Origin: Thermococcus henrietii
Lineage (GTDB): Archaea > Methanobacteriota_B > Thermococci > Thermococcales > Thermococcaceae
Assembly (NCBI RefSeq): GCF_900198835.1
Contig: NZ_LT900021.1
Span: 186,001-250,000, forward strand
Length of the DNA: 64,000 bases
Direction: 5' to 3'
Under the pieces are notes generated by a model. It had not been told where the DNA came from. It did no database searches and saw nothing but the letters and a program-made list of their open reading frames with translations. Below are positions 8,459 through 17,519 of the stretch, piece after piece; position 1 is the stretch's first letter, and every line of letters begins with the position of its first letter. A program made the translations under genes and the position numbers.

Positions 8459-9751
8459 TCAGGGGGAGGTCAGTATGTTTAGTAACACCTCTGAGACGTA
8501 AGGACACATCGTTTTAGCTATAATTTTTGCCATCTCGTAGTTGTAGATGGGCTGAAGCGTTGGGTCCTCCATGCGCAGTTTTATCATGGACTCCAAGACC
8601 GCGTCACCGTGCTTAAAGTACCATCCCACGGCGTCCCGAATGTAGAGAGACGTTAGTGGGTCCCGATGGCAGGCATTAATTGACTCCAGGGCCTCATGCC
8701 TCAGGCGAAGAACCATCCTGACTTTCTCCGCTGGAGTTTTCAGGGTGGCAAAAGTTGAATTGAGGGCCTCAAACTCGTCGAGATGCTCGTCTATCGCGAT
8801 TGCGTACAGCAGGTGGTAAATGGCGGCTGAATAATAGCCTTTCTCGACTCCTAGGAGCCCCCGCTTTTTGTGGTAATCCTTCCAGTCACACGCCACCTTT
8901 AGCATCGTTTCCTCGAATTCGCACGGGACATCAACCCTTGAGAGATTACCCACGAGCGCGTGCACGTTATCTCTAAGCCCAGTGGGATTGTAAGTGCCGA
9001 GGGTTAAGTGGTTCATGAGAGCCTCCGAGTCCATCAAAAAGCTCCTAGCGAACTCCAAGTAAGCCACCACCCAACTTCCGAGTATGCTCACGTTCTCAAA
9101 CTCTTGGGGCGCTGTAGGGTTAGGTGTCTCAGCAAGCTTTTTCAGAAAGTCGCGGGATTGGTTCAGGAAAATCTCAGCCTTGATGAGATTGTCCTCCACC
9201 ACAAAGCCCGTTATAAGGTAGTCCGTGAAGTTAATCCCGCTTCCCAACGTTTGTTTCCACTTTTCGGCCGTTTTGTTCTGTAATGCTTCCACGCTTTGAA
9301 ATTGTCCACGGATGTACTCAAGGAACTCCGTACGGTTTGAGAGTACAAGGGTTGAGCCCAAGTAGTCAGCGGCGAGTATTGCACAGCTCCTGCCCTCTGT
9401 GAGGGCAGCGTAAAACTGACCCCTGTGTTGATACGAATAGGTCTCGTTAAGGCAGACATTGATGTCTTTTATTTCATCATCTGAGGCATTTAGCTTGAGA
9501 AGCATCTCCCTAAGCTCCAGAACCCGCTCAATGGCACGTTCAACGTCTTCGTCATCCACCTTTTGATTCAGATACGCCCAATGAGTGGAATCGTAGCTCA
9601 GCTTAAACTTCTCAAGGTCCGTTTGAACCAGGTTAAGGGTGTTGTTGAGCTCTACTTTCTCCCTTACTGCCCTCTCGTGTTGAATATACTTTGAGTAGGC
9701 TAAGAACCCGAAAACCACCAGAAAAAGAAGGAAGAGGATCTTCGTTTTCAT
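8459..9751 (-). CDS. Membrane-anchored protein of unknown function
   Basis: A 430-residue protein with a single N-terminal hydrophobic segment (about residues 4-20, MKTKILFLLFLVVFGFLAYS) acting as anchor or uncleaved signal, and a long, mostly helical remainder. The sequence is rich in Leu, Glu and Asn with several N-x-S/T sites, which fits an extracellular location. I see no enzyme motif. It lies two bases after the stop of the preceding secreted-protein gene on the same strand, so the two are probably one operon. The family is not recognised; it looks Thermococcales-specific. Confidence 0.7.
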   Translation of the reverse strand: MKTKILFLLFLVVFGFLAYSKYIQHERAVREKVELNNTLNLVQTDLEKFKLSYDSTHWAYLNQKVDDEDVERAIERVLELREMLLKLNASDDEIKDINVCLNETYSYQHRGQFYAALTEGRSCAILAADYLGSTLVLSNRTEFLEYIRGQFQSVEALQNKTAEKWKQTLGSGINFTDYLITGFVVEDNLIKAEIFLNQSRDFLKKLAETPNPTAPQEFENVSILGSWVVAYLEFARSFLMDSEALMNHLTLGTYNPTGLRDNVHALVGNLSRVDVPCEFEETMLKVACDWKDYHKKRGLLGVEKGYYSAAIYHLLYAIAIDEHLDEFEALNSTFATLKTPAEKVRMVLRLRHEALESINACHRDPLTSLYIRDAVGWYFKHGDAVLESMIKLRMEDPTLQPIYNYEMAKIIAKTMCPYVSEVLLNILTSP

Positions 9752-9753
9752 GA

Positions 9754-10594
9754 TTATCCCCCTTCAATCCTGCCCGGATTGGCATAGTAGACTCTTGTCT
9801 TCACAGTTATACGGGCGATTCTTGTTGTTTTTCCAAGAACCGAAGTGGGACCAACACTTTTTCCTTCAGGGAAGATTGGAACGCTGTTGTGGGAGTACTC
9901 CGCAACGTATAATGTCGCGCCGCCGCTTATTTCAAATTTATAATCCCCCTCCTCGGGATTTGTTATAATCCACGTTACTCCCATGCCATAATCGGTACCC
10001 CTAAATCTAGAGTCTCCGTAGAAGTTAATGGTTATTTTACTAACATCGAAAGCTACATCCCCAGAGGTCTTGATGGTGTAGCTATTTTTCTCACTCTTAC
10101 CCAGACTTGATACAAGATCTGCAAAGCTTGGTAGTCCCAAGAGTTCAGCCAATTTATCCACAGCCTTTTTGAAGAACTCCGCATATGTATTCTCTAAGTC
10201 CGAGTGCCCACACCCGGCATCAACGACAAAAATCCCGTTTCTTCCTGACACCACACCCACATAGGTGTCAGATGATGGCTTAGTGACTCTCACTGAAATC
10301 CAGTGACCACTGCTTACAGGGAAATAATTAATGATTCCATCCACTTTTCCACCCACTACCAAGTTTCACCCTTAGGAAAAAGACCTGCGGGAGTGTCACG
10401 ACACCATCTTGATTAATCACCGCTACCTTCGGGAGATATGTAGAAGCAACCCCAACTTTGCCCACGAAATGGCCATATTGGTAGTATGGACTGGAGTCAC
10501 TCGCCCTTGTCTCCGGCTTAGCGGCACTGGCTACTCCCCCTATAGAACCCAAAATCAGCAACCCCATCAGCAAACCCAAAAGTTTCCTCCACAT
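9754..10594 (-). pseudogene. Secreted protein of unknown function, frameshifted
   Basis: Two overlapping frames seem to form one secreted protein of about 280 residues. The 5' part starts at ATG 10594 (GGGGGA eight bases before) with a signal peptide MWRKLLGLLMGLLILGSIGG ending near ASA, and runs to a stop at 10328. The 3' part (to 9754) has no ribosome site or signal of its own and opens right after an in-frame stop. Removing one A from the run of four A on the coding strand near 10339-10345 joins KLGSGWK to VDGIINYFPVSSGHW. The mature part is beta-rich with a GCGHSD segment. No family is recognised. Two separate overlapping genes remain possible. Confidence 0.55.
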
Positions 10595-10615
10595 TATGGA
10601 GTCCCCCATATGCAA

Positions 10616-10804
10616 AGTTTTCGTTATAATATCACATGTTAATCTTTATAAAATTTTCTCTAATGTACATTGTAATCAAATATTTTCGTCTAAAGTAGCA
10701 AAAAGGAATACGCTTAACTCAAGACAAAAAGGGCCAAGCTTACGCGTTAAACTTCAGAAGACAATCATAAAGAACATACAAGGATAAGAGGAAAGGGAAA
10801 AGAA
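10616..10804. other. AT-rich intergenic region
   Basis: This spacer of about 190 bases is notably AT-rich. The left end should hold the promoter of the minus-strand secreted-protein gene (ATAAAATTTT-like stretch near 10646-10655). I see no open frame with a ribosome site and no convincing RNA gene. Confidence 0.4.
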
Positions 10805-11032
10805 TCACTCGATGACCGAGGCGAAGGCGAACTTCCTCTTGACGGAGTTAATCACAATCTCAACCTCGTCCCCGACCTGGGTGTTCGGGACGAATATCAC
10901 GAAGCCCTGAATCTTGGCGATTCCATCGCCACCCTTTCCAAGGCTCTCAATCTTGACCTTGTAGCGCTCTCCAACCTTAACGGGGGCCTCGCTTCCGTAG
11001 TCCCTTCCATATCCATATCTATCTCCGTACAT
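10805..11032 (-). CDS. TRAM-domain RNA-binding protein
   Basis: A 75-residue stand-alone TRAM domain: [20 protein letters not shown] is the first half of the beta barrel and [27 protein letters not shown] the second. The N-terminus is short and rich in Tyr, Gly and Arg ([13 protein letters not shown]). Free TRAM proteins are common in archaea and have been described as RNA chaperones acting on tRNA and rRNA, somewhat like cold-shock proteins. It is transcribed alone, divergently from the formate dehydrogenase operon across 229 bases. Confidence 0.9.
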   Translation of the reverse strand: MYGDRYGYGRDYGSEAPVKVGERYKVKIESLGKGGDGIAKIQGFVIFVPNTQVGDEVEIVINSVKRKFAFASVIE

Positions 11033-11201
11033 TCACAACACAACCTACACATTTCTGGAACCTTCTCGAAAGACTCCGAGAAGAGTCCCGTTGGGAAGTA
11101 GGTTCGAGGGTATATAAAGCTTTGCATAAACGTTAACGAACATTTAAGTCCATTGAGGGAGATTAACAACCCCTGTTCAAAACCAAAGCGTTAGACAACT
11201 G

Positions 11202-11209
11202 TTTTAAGC
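11202..11209 (+). promoter_or_regulatory. Possible TATA box of the formate dehydrogenase operon
   Basis: TTTTAAGC lies about 55 bases before the fdhA start within the 229-base divergent spacer. It resembles a Thermococcus TATA element, though the purine-rich BRE in front (ACAACTG) is weak, so this is a tentative call. Confidence 0.3.
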
Positions 11210-11261
11210 ATCTACGACCAAGGTAGTTTGTGCAAATGCTAAAAATTCTCGGGGTGATAAC

Positions 11262-13363
11262 GTGAAGGTCCCCGTCGTGTGCCCCTACTGTGGCGTCGGC
11301 TGTCGGCTCTACATCGAGCGGACGCCGAGCGGTTACAGGCTGGATTACGCTGATGACATGCCTGGCATCCCCAACGAGAACGGAAGCCTCTGTCCAAAGG
11401 GTAACGCCGTCCTCGATTTGCTCTCGAAGGACAGGCTCAGGAAGCCCCTCAAGGCGAAGGAAGAAGGTAAGTTCGTCGAGGTGAGCTGGGGTGAGGCCAT
11501 CAGAGAGGTCGCCAAGAGGCTGAGGGAGATAGCTAAAGACGACCCCAACGGGCTTATGTTCTTCGGCTCGGCAAAGACCTACAACGAGCCGAACTACCTC
11601 GTTCAAAAGCTGGCCAGAATGCTCGGGACCAACAACGTCGACCACTGCGCCCGCTTATGCCACTCCTCAACGGTCGCAGGTTTGAAAGCCGTCTTCGGAG
11701 CGGGGGCGATGACGAACACCTACCGCGACATCGAGAAGGCGGACGTGATAATGATTTGGGGCCACAACTACGCCGAAACCCACCCCGTCGGCTTCCGCTA
11801 CGTCATCAAGGCCAAGGAGAGGGGCGCGAAGGTCATCGTCGTTGACCCGCGCTACACGAGGACCGCGTGGTTCTCGGACATCTTCCTCCAGCTCTACCCC
11901 GGAACGGACATAGCGCTCGCCAACGGCCTGATGCACGTCATCATAAAGCACGGCCTCCACGACAAGGAGTTCGTGGAGAGGAGAACCGTCGGATTCCAGG
12001 AGCTGAAGAAGACCATCGAGAAGTACACGCCCGAGAGGGTCGAGGAGATAACCGGTGTCCCGCGGAGCTGATAGAGGAGGCGGCGGTTACCTTTGCGAGA
12101 GCCGAGAACGCGGTAGTTACGTGGGCGATGGGGCTGACGCAGTCGGTTCACGGCTACGACAACGTCAGGGCAGTTGCAACTCTCATAGCAATCACGGGCC
12201 ACATAGGGAAGCCCGGAAACGGAGCCTCTCCAATGCGCGGGCAGAACAACGTCCAGGGAGCCTGCGACCTCGGCGCTCTCCCGAACGTCTTCCCCGGCTA
12301 TCAGGCAGTTACGGACGAGGAAAAGAGGAGGTTCTTCGAGGAGTTCTGGGGAACTGAGCTGAGCGGTGAGGTCGGCCTTACGACGGTCGAGGCGACCCAC
12401 GAGGCCCTGAAGGGCAGGCTGAAGGCCTACTACATCGTCGGCGAGAACCCGGTGATAAGCGAGGCAAACTCGCGCAACGTCGTGAAGGCCCTCAGAAGGC
12501 TTGAGTTCCTCGTCGTTCAGGACATCTTTCCGACCGAGACGGCGAGGTTGGCGGACATCGTTCTGCCGGCAACTTCAATGCTCGAAAACGATGGCTCGCT
12601 AACCAACACCGAGAGGCGTGTGCAGTGGAGCTTCAAGGCAATCGAACCGCCCGGGGAGGCGAAGCCGGACTGGTGGATAGTTAGCGAGGTCGGAAAGGCC
12701 CTCGGATTCACCGGGAATGGACCAAAAGGCTTCGGCTACCGCTCGGCGGAGGACGTTCTGAGGGAGATAAACGCCTGCACGCCCCAGTACAGGGGCATAA
12801 CGCCTGAGAGGCTCAAGGCCAATCTCGCCGGAATCCACTGGCCGTGCCCGAGCGAAGACCACCCGGGAACGCCCCTGCTCTACACCGAGCGCTTCCTAAC
12901 GCCTGACGGAAAGGCCCACCTGGCGAGCGTCGAGCACAGACCGCCGGCCGAAACACCCGACGATGAATACCCGCTCATCCTGACGACGACGCGCTACGTC
13001 GGGCACTTCCACACGCTGACGATGACTGGAAGGAGCGAGCTCCTGAGGAAGCGCTGGAGGGAGCCGTTCCTCGAGGTCAACCCGAGCGATGCAAGGCGTT
13101 TCGGGCTTGAAGACAACGGCTGGGCGCTCATAGAGACGAGGCGTGGCAGATACGTCGCGAGGGTGAAGGTTACCAAGGCCGTGAAGCCCGGTGTGGTGGC
13201 GATTCCCTGGCACTGGGGGGCCAACGTCCTGACCAACGACGTCCTCGACCCTGTCTCGAAGATTCCAGATACGAAGGCCTGCGCCTGCCGTGTTAAGCCC
13301 GTTGGAGAGGTCGAGGCGAGGCGGATTCTGGAGGAGCTGAGGGCCGAGGGGGTGGTAGCTTGA
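11262..13363 (+). pseudogene. fdhA: Formate dehydrogenase alpha subunit, frameshifted near 12058
   Basis: A molybdo/tungstopterin oxidoreductase that oxidises formate to CO2. The N-terminal 4Fe-4S cysteines are C7, C10, C14 and C44; the catalytic position that is Sec in E. coli FdhF is Cys133 in HCARLCHSS. The GTG start follows GGGGTGAT. The first frame stops at TGA 12069-12071 after ITGVPRS; homology resumes at once in another frame with AELIEEAAVTFARAENAV and runs through the cofactor-binding C-terminus to 13363, about 700 residues in all. Restoring one C in the GTCCC run (GTC CCC GCG GAG) repairs the gene. The stop codon is not a Sec site. Real inactivation, programmed frameshifting and sequencing error are all possible. 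Confidence 0.88.
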
Positions 13364-13830
13364 GCGGGATTCTAATCGACCCCGGCAAGTGCATAGCCTG
13401 CCGGGCCTGCGAGGTTGCCTGCGAGAGGGAGCACGGGAGGAGCTTCATAACGGTCTTCGAGTTTGAAAGCTCGGCCGTTCCGCTGAACTGCCGGCACTGC
13501 GAGAAGGCGCCATGCATAGAGGCCTGCCCGACCGGGGCGCTCTTCAGGGACAGGGATGGGGCCGTTATGGTGGACGTCAGGAAGTGCATAGGCTGTGACA
13601 TGTGCCTCCTGGCCTGTCCCTTCGGGATTCCGGAGATTGCAGGAAAGGTCATGGTGAAGTGCGACCTCTGTCCCGAAAGAAGGGCCGAGGGGAAGCTCCC
13701 GCTCTGCGTCCAGACCTGCCCGACGGGGGCTTTGAGCTACGTCGAGCCCAACGACTTCTCTGCAGGTAGAAGGAAGGCCTACGCCGAGAGGCTCGCCCTC
13801 AGGAGGTCTGAGAATGCGCCCGGTCTTTGA
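13360..13830 (+). CDS. 4Fe-4S ferredoxin-type electron-transfer subunit (HycB-like)
   Basis: A 156-residue iron-sulfur protein with four 4Fe-4S motifs, beginning CIACRACEVAC and continuing through CRHCEKAPCIEACP, CIGCDMCLLACP and CDLCPERRAEGKLPLCVQTCP. It resembles HycB/HydN-type subunits that pass electrons from formate dehydrogenase. The TTG start at 13360 overlaps the fdhA stop (TTGA) and is preceded by GGTGG, so translation is coupled to fdhA. Its role is to carry electrons from the pterin site to the flavin or hydrogenase subunits encoded downstream. Confidence 0.87.
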   Translation: MSGILIDPGKCIACRACEVACEREHGRSFITVFEFESSAVPLNCRHCEKAPCIEACPTGALFRDRDGAVMVDVRKCIGCDMCLLACPFGIPEIAGKVMVKCDLCPERRAEGKLPLCVQTCPTGALSYVEPNDFSAGRRKAYAERLALRRSENAPGL

Positions 13831-14197
13831 CTGGGAGAGGTGCATAGGCTGTCTCGCCTGCGTGAGGGCCTGCAAAACCGGCGCCCTGAGCTACAGCGAC
13901 GAAGATGGAGTGAGGAGGATAACCTTCGAGCCGAGGCTCTGCGACGGTGACCTGCTCTGCGTTGAGGTCTGCCCGGTAAACGCGGTGAAGGGCTTCCCAA
14001 ACCACGAGAGCGGGGAGAGCTCGGCCACCTTCGAGCTGGCCCGCTGTGAGAACTGCGGAAGGCTGACGGATTTCACGGTTAAGGAGGTTGAATGGGCTAA
14101 AGGAAAAGGCTACTACGAGGTTTTCCTCTGTCGGGAGTGCAGAAAAGCTTTTTCGGTTGAAAAAATTCTCTTGGAGGGTTCCGTATGGAGGGTATGA
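13814..14197 (+). CDS. Small 4Fe-4S protein with C-terminal zinc-like CxxC pairs
   Basis: A 127-residue protein overlapping the previous gene by 17 bases, with GGAGG before the ATG. The N-terminal half has one full 4Fe-4S motif (CIGCLACVRACKTGA) and a second, altered one (LCDGDLLCVEVCPVNAV). The C-terminal half holds two CxxC pairs, CENCG and CRECRKAF, which resemble a zinc or rubredoxin-like knuckle. It is an accessory electron-transfer subunit of the formate dehydrogenase module; its precise partner is inferred only from position. Confidence 0.8.
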   Translation: MRPVFDWERCIGCLACVRACKTGALSYSDEDGVRRITFEPRLCDGDLLCVEVCPVNAVKGFPNHESGESSATFELARCENCGRLTDFTVKEVEWAKGKGYYEVFLCRECRKAFSVEKILLEGSVWRV

Positions 14198-15246
14198 ACT
14201 TCGCCTTCCACTGCCTCAAAAGGCCCGAGCCGACGGGAAAGAGGGTTGCGATAATAGGCGCCGGCCCCGCAGGTTTGGCGGCGGCCGGCTACCTCTCCTG
14301 TAAGGGCCACGAGGTTCACGTCTACGACAAACTGCCCGAGCCAGGTGGCTTGATGCTCTTCGGGATTCCAGAGTTCAGGATTCCGGTGGAGAGGGTCAGG
14401 CTTGGCTACAGAGACCTGGCGGAGCGCATGGGAGTCGTCTTCCATACGGGGGTTAAGGTCGTCTCCGGTGGGAGGAAGGACGAGGGCGACGAGTTCGTCG
14501 AGAAGACCGTTGACTTTGAGGAGCTTGTGAGGAACTTCGACGCCGTTTTGATAGCCACGGGGACGTGGCGCTCCTGGGTGGCAGACATTCCGGGAACAGA
14601 GCTTGAAGGCGTCTTCAAGGCCCTGGAATACCTCTTCAGGATAAAGGGCGCCAAGCTCAGCCACATGGACTGGAGTGAGGTGCCCGAGATAGAGGGCAAG
14701 AGGGTAATGGTCGTGGGAGCCGGTCATACTGCCTGCGACGCCGCGCTTGAAAGCCTTCTGATGGGGGCCGAGAAGGTTTACATGAGCTACCGCAGGACGA
14801 TAAGAGAAGCCCCGGCAGGGAGCTACGAGATAAACCTCCTCCGCGAGAGGGGCGTTGAGTGGCTCGAACTGACGATGCCGAAGAGAATCATCGGCGAGAA
14901 CGGGAAGGTCAAGGCCGTGGAGCTCATCAGGACAAAGCTCAGCGAGCCGGACGAGAGCGGAAGGAGGAGGCCCGTCCCAATAGAGGGAAGCGAGTTCACG
15001 GTCAACGTGGATTACATTGTCTTCGCGATAGGACAGACGCCGACGCCTCCATTCGGCGAGAACTGCGGAATAGCGACCGATAGAAAGGGCAGAATCATCG
15101 TTGATTCAAGGCACATGACGAGCAGGGAGGGAATCTTCGCGGCCGGAGACGTTGTTCTGGGTCCTTCACTCGTAGGCAGGGCAACGAAAGACGGCCTCTA
15201 CGCCGCTCGCGATGTTCACCTCTGGCTGATGGAGGTGGGAGCATGA
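14185..15246 (+). CDS. FAD/NAD(P)-binding oxidoreductase, GltD-like
   Basis: A 353-residue flavoprotein like the small subunit of glutamate synthase. The FAD Rossmann motif is VAIIGAGPAGLAAAGYL near residue 22, followed by the PGGLMLFGIPEFR loop; a second nucleotide motif VMVVGAGHTACDAAL lies near residue 175, and GIFAAGDVV with the closing helix binds FAD at the C-terminus. Such subunits pass electrons between Fe-S proteins and NAD(P)H or ferredoxin. It overlaps the preceding gene by 13 bases and the next by four. In the formate module it may connect formate oxidation to the nucleotide pool. Confidence 0.88.
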   Translation: MEGMNFAFHCLKRPEPTGKRVAIIGAGPAGLAAAGYLSCKGHEVHVYDKLPEPGGLMLFGIPEFRIPVERVRLGYRDLAERMGVVFHTGVKVVSGGRKDEGDEFVEKTVDFEELVRNFDAVLIATGTWRSWVADIPGTELEGVFKALEYLFRIKGAKLSHMDWSEVPEIEGKRVMVVGAGHTACDAALESLLMGAEKVYMSYRRTIREAPAGSYEINLLRERGVEWLELTMPKRIIGENGKVKAVELIRTKLSEPDESGRRRPVPIEGSEFTVNVDYIVFAIGQTPTPPFGENCGIATDRKGRIIVDSRHMTSREGIFAAGDVVLGPSLVGRATKDGLYAARDVHLWLMEVGA

Positions 15247-15710
15247 AGCTCCTCGTGGACTTCAACGCCTGCATAGGTTGCGAGACCTGTGAAGCCGTGT
15301 GCGACTTCATTCACGACGGAAGGCCCAACATAAGGGTGGTTTTCGCGAGCAACGGCGTCGGCGTCCCGATTAACTGCCGGCACTGCGACGACGCGCCCTG
15401 TATGGCGGTATGTCCCGTAAACGCCATCACCCGCGATAAGGACGGAGCGGTTATAATCAACGAGGAGAAGTGCATAGGCTGTCTCATGTGCCTCTCGGTC
15501 TGCCCGTTCGGGGCGATAGGCTACGAGCCGGTCGTTAGAGTTGTTTACAAGTGCGACATGTGCGCCGAGAGAAGGGCCGAGGGTTTGAAGCCGGCCTGCC
15601 ACGAGATGTGCCCGGCGAACGCAATCTACTACGGCCCCGACGGCGGGGAGGAGAAGAGGGCAAAGGTTGCCGAACTTGTAGCCGTGGAAAGGGGCAGTCA
15701 AGGTATTTAA
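15243..15710 (+). CDS. 4Fe-4S ferredoxin-type electron-transfer subunit
   Basis: A 155-residue protein with four 4Fe-4S motifs: CIGCETCEAVC, CRHCDDAPCMAVCP, CIGCLMCLSVCP and CDMCAERRAEGLKPACHEMCP. It is a paralogue of the subunit at 13360. Its ATG overlaps the stop of the flavoprotein gene (ATGA) after GGAGGTGGG. It closes the formate dehydrogenase part of the cluster; a 124-base gap follows before the antiporter genes. Confidence 0.87.
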   Translation: MKLLVDFNACIGCETCEAVCDFIHDGRPNIRVVFASNGVGVPINCRHCDDAPCMAVCPVNAITRDKDGAVIINEEKCIGCLMCLSVCPFGAIGYEPVVRVVYKCDMCAERRAEGLKPACHEMCPANAIYYGPDGGEEKRAKVAELVAVERGSQGI

Positions 15711-15767
15711 CCTTTGGTTTAAAACAAGCTGTTCCCTACCTTTGTTTTCAATTATAAGCTTTGGAAA

Positions 15768-15779
15768 AGCGTTTTAAGT
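15768..15779 (+). promoter_or_regulatory. Likely promoter of the antiporter/hydrogenase operon
   Basis: The gap at 15711-15834 is AT-rich. AGCGTTTTAAGT at 15768-15779, with purines GGAAA before it, is a good BRE/TATA candidate, and ATTATAAGC (15751-15759) is an alternative. It lies about 60 bases before the first antiporter gene, so the Mrp and hydrogenase genes could be transcribed apart from fdhA. Confidence 0.45.
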
Positions 15780-15834
15780 AAAATAAAGAACTGAAAATCG
15801 AGAGCTAAAAGAAAACTCCGTTGGAGGTGGTAAT

Positions 15835-16338
15835 TTGCCTTTCCTAGTCGCGTTCGTCTTCGCCTATATCCTGTGGCTCATCTTAACGGCAGGAACGAAG
15901 GGACTGCTCTGGAACACGCAGGAGCTGATAGCGGGGCTGATATTTGCCGTTATCGTCGGATACACCACGAAAGACATAGTTGGCGATAAGGCAACGCGTT
16001 TCCTGAACCCCAAAAAGTGGGTTCTGGGAATAGCCTACGCACCAGTTCTCTTCTGGGGCATGGTGAAGGCAAACCTCGACGTTGCATACAGGGTCATAAC
16101 GGGGAAGATAAGGCCCGGAATAGTCAGGGTTCCAGTCGACCTCGAAAACGACGCCCAGTACACGATTTTAGCGAACTCAATAACCCTCACCCCCGGAACA
16201 CTCACCATAGACGCAATCCCGGAGGAGAAAGCACTCTACGTCCATTGGATTAACATCCCCGAAGGTCTTGAGAGGCCCCAGAACTCCGAGCCCGTTTCCG
16301 GGCCCTTCGAGAAGTGGGCGAGGAGGTTGGGAAGATGA
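15835..16338 (+). CDS. mnhE: Mrp-type Na+/H+ antiporter subunit E
   Basis: A 167-residue membrane protein of the MrpE/MnhE family. Two N-terminal membrane segments are followed by the conserved FWGMVKANLDVAYRVITGKIRPGIVRVP region and NSITLTPGTLTID, typical of the family. The start is TTG, preceded at five bases by the strong site GGAGGTGG; no ATG fits. It is the first gene of a chain of ATGA-overlapped antiporter subunits. In related formate-hydrogen lyases this module couples proton movement to sodium export. Confidence 0.92.
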   Translation: MPFLVAFVFAYILWLILTAGTKGLLWNTQELIAGLIFAVIVGYTTKDIVGDKATRFLNPKKWVLGIAYAPVLFWGMVKANLDVAYRVITGKIRPGIVRVPVDLENDAQYTILANSITLTPGTLTIDAIPEEKALYVHWINIPEGLERPQNSEPVSGPFEKWARRLGR

Positions 16339-16598
16339 TTGCCCCGGAGTTCTTCTACGCCGCCGTGATAATAGCAATCGGGGGACTAATCTGCGTTCTA
16401 CGGGCGATGATAGGACCAACTGTCCCAGACAGGGTCGTTGGGGTGGACACCCTCAACACCATAGTGGTCGCGTTAATGGTTCTCCTCGGAGCGGCCTACG
16501 ACAGGACAATCTACATCGACATAGCCATCGTCTACGCATTCCTGAGTTACATAGGAACGCTCATCATAGCCAGATACCTTCAGGGGGGATTGGAATGA
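16335..16598 (+). CDS. mnhF: Mrp-type Na+/H+ antiporter subunit F
   Basis: An 87-residue protein of three membrane segments, MrpF family, with the conserved RAMIGPTVPDRVVGVDTLN loop and the acidic residue in the last helix IDIAIVYAFLSYIGT. ATG 16335 overlaps the stop of subunit E (ATGA) and has GAGGAGG about eight bases upstream; an in-frame GTG-type start at 16314 is less likely. Confidence 0.9.
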   Translation: MIAPEFFYAAVIIAIGGLICVLRAMIGPTVPDRVVGVDTLNTIVVALMVLLGAAYDRTIYIDIAIVYAFLSYIGTLIIARYLQGGLE

Positions 16599-16966
16599 GC
16601 TCGGTTGATTACCTGGTTTACACCTTCCTCGCCGTCAGCGTGACGTTCAACATGCTCGGAAGCATAGCCCTCCACCGCTTCCCGGATGTTTACACGAGGC
16701 TTCACGGGGCGACCAAGTGCACAACCTTCGGAACGATATTCGCCGTTCTGGCCGTTGTAACCTACGCTCTCTATCAGCTTCACATTACAGGCGACCCCAA
16801 GTACCTCCAGATGGCCCTTCACAGCCTCGTTGCCCTCGTGGCGCTCCTCCTCACGAACCCCGTCGGAGCGCATGCAATAGCGAAAGCCGCGCACCTGAGC
16901 GGTTACAAGCCGGCTAAAGCGGTCGTTGACGCCTACGAGGAGAAGCTTGGGGGTGATAGGGAATGA
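16595..16966 (+). CDS. mnhG: Mrp-type Na+/H+ antiporter subunit G
   Basis: A 123-residue MrpG family protein with three membrane segments. The conserved LGSIALHRFPDVYTRLHGATKC region is present near residue 25. ATG 16595 overlaps the subunit F stop (ATGA) and has GGGGGG just upstream. The longer open frame that begins at 16268 runs through other genes and is not used. Confidence 0.9.
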   Translation: MSSVDYLVYTFLAVSVTFNMLGSIALHRFPDVYTRLHGATKCTTFGTIFAVLAVVTYALYQLHITGDPKYLQMALHSLVALVALLLTNPVGAHAIAKAAHLSGYKPAKAVVDAYEEKLGGDRE

Positions 16967-17226
16967 ACGCCCTCACAATTGACATGGCGATTCAAGCCAT
17001 CATCCTCATCGGCGTTCTCATCACTGCCTACCTCACGATTCGCTTTAGAGACCTGCTCGCCGCTGCACTCATGTCCGCGGCAATGAGCCTGCTCCTCAGC
17101 CTCGAGTTCTACATGCTCCACGCCCCGGACGTTGCCATAGCCGAAGCGGCGGTCGGTGCCGGTGTCGTTACGGCGGTTGTGGTTTACGGCATAGCCAAGA
17201 CAGAGAGATGGGAGGTGGAACCGTGA
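16963..17226 (+). CDS. Antiporter MnhB/MbhD-like subunit (DUF4040)
   Basis: An 87-residue protein with two or three membrane segments and the motif HAPDVAIAEAAVGAGVVTAVVV, which matches the DUF4040 domain found at the end of MrpA and as the separate MbhD subunit in Thermococcales hydrogenases. The ATG overlaps the preceding stop (ATGA) after GGGGGTGAT. In the Mbh complex the equivalent subunit belongs to the antiporter half. Confidence 0.87.
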   Translation: MNALTIDMAIQAIILIGVLITAYLTIRFRDLLAAALMSAAMSLLLSLEFYMLHAPDVAIAEAAVGAGVVTAVVVYGIAKTERWEVEP

Positions 17227-17519
17227 AGAGAACCATAGCTTACCTCTCACTGCTCTTCATCCTCGGGGTTCTGCTCTACATAGCCAACCCCAACTACGGC
17301 CTCGTCTTCGGGCCCGGGGGAAAGGAGTGGCTCACCCTGAGGTACACGGACAACTACTACATCCAGCACGGTGTCCAAGAAGTCGGCGGTATGAACATAG
17401 TCACCGACATAGTGTTCGACTACCGTGGTTACGATACGATTGGAGAGGCGACCGTCCTGTTCACGGCCATAGCCGGCGCGATTGCTCTTCTGAGGCCCTG
17501 GAGGAGGGATGAGAAATGA
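17223..17519 (+). CDS. Antiporter MbhE-like subunit
   Basis: A 98-residue protein with an N-terminal membrane helix, a periplasm-facing loop (GGKEWLTLRYTDNYYIQHG) and a second helix after NIVTDIVFDYRGYDTIGEATV, the signature of MbhE and of the linker region of MrpA/MrpB. GTG 17223 overlaps the previous stop (GTGA) and has GGAGGTGG at five bases; the upstream ATG at 17208 lies before that site. It forms part of the Na+/H+ antiporter module. Confidence 0.87.
   Translation: MKRTIAYLSLLFILGVLLYIANPNYGLVFGPGGKEWLTLRYTDNYYIQHGVQEVGGMNIVTDIVFDYRGYDTIGEATVLFTAIAGAIALLRPWRRDEK

Noticed and set aside
11867-12056. First part of the second fdhA frame as a separate protein start
   Set aside because: Before about 12057 this frame is out of phase with the real fdhA reading and gives a His/Pro/Arg-rich shadow peptide.
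12069-12071. TGA in fdhA as a possible selenocysteine codon
   Set aside because: The catalytic residue aligned with Sec of FdhF is Cys133 (HCARLCHSS), far upstream; a TAG follows the TGA at once, and homology resumes in another frame.
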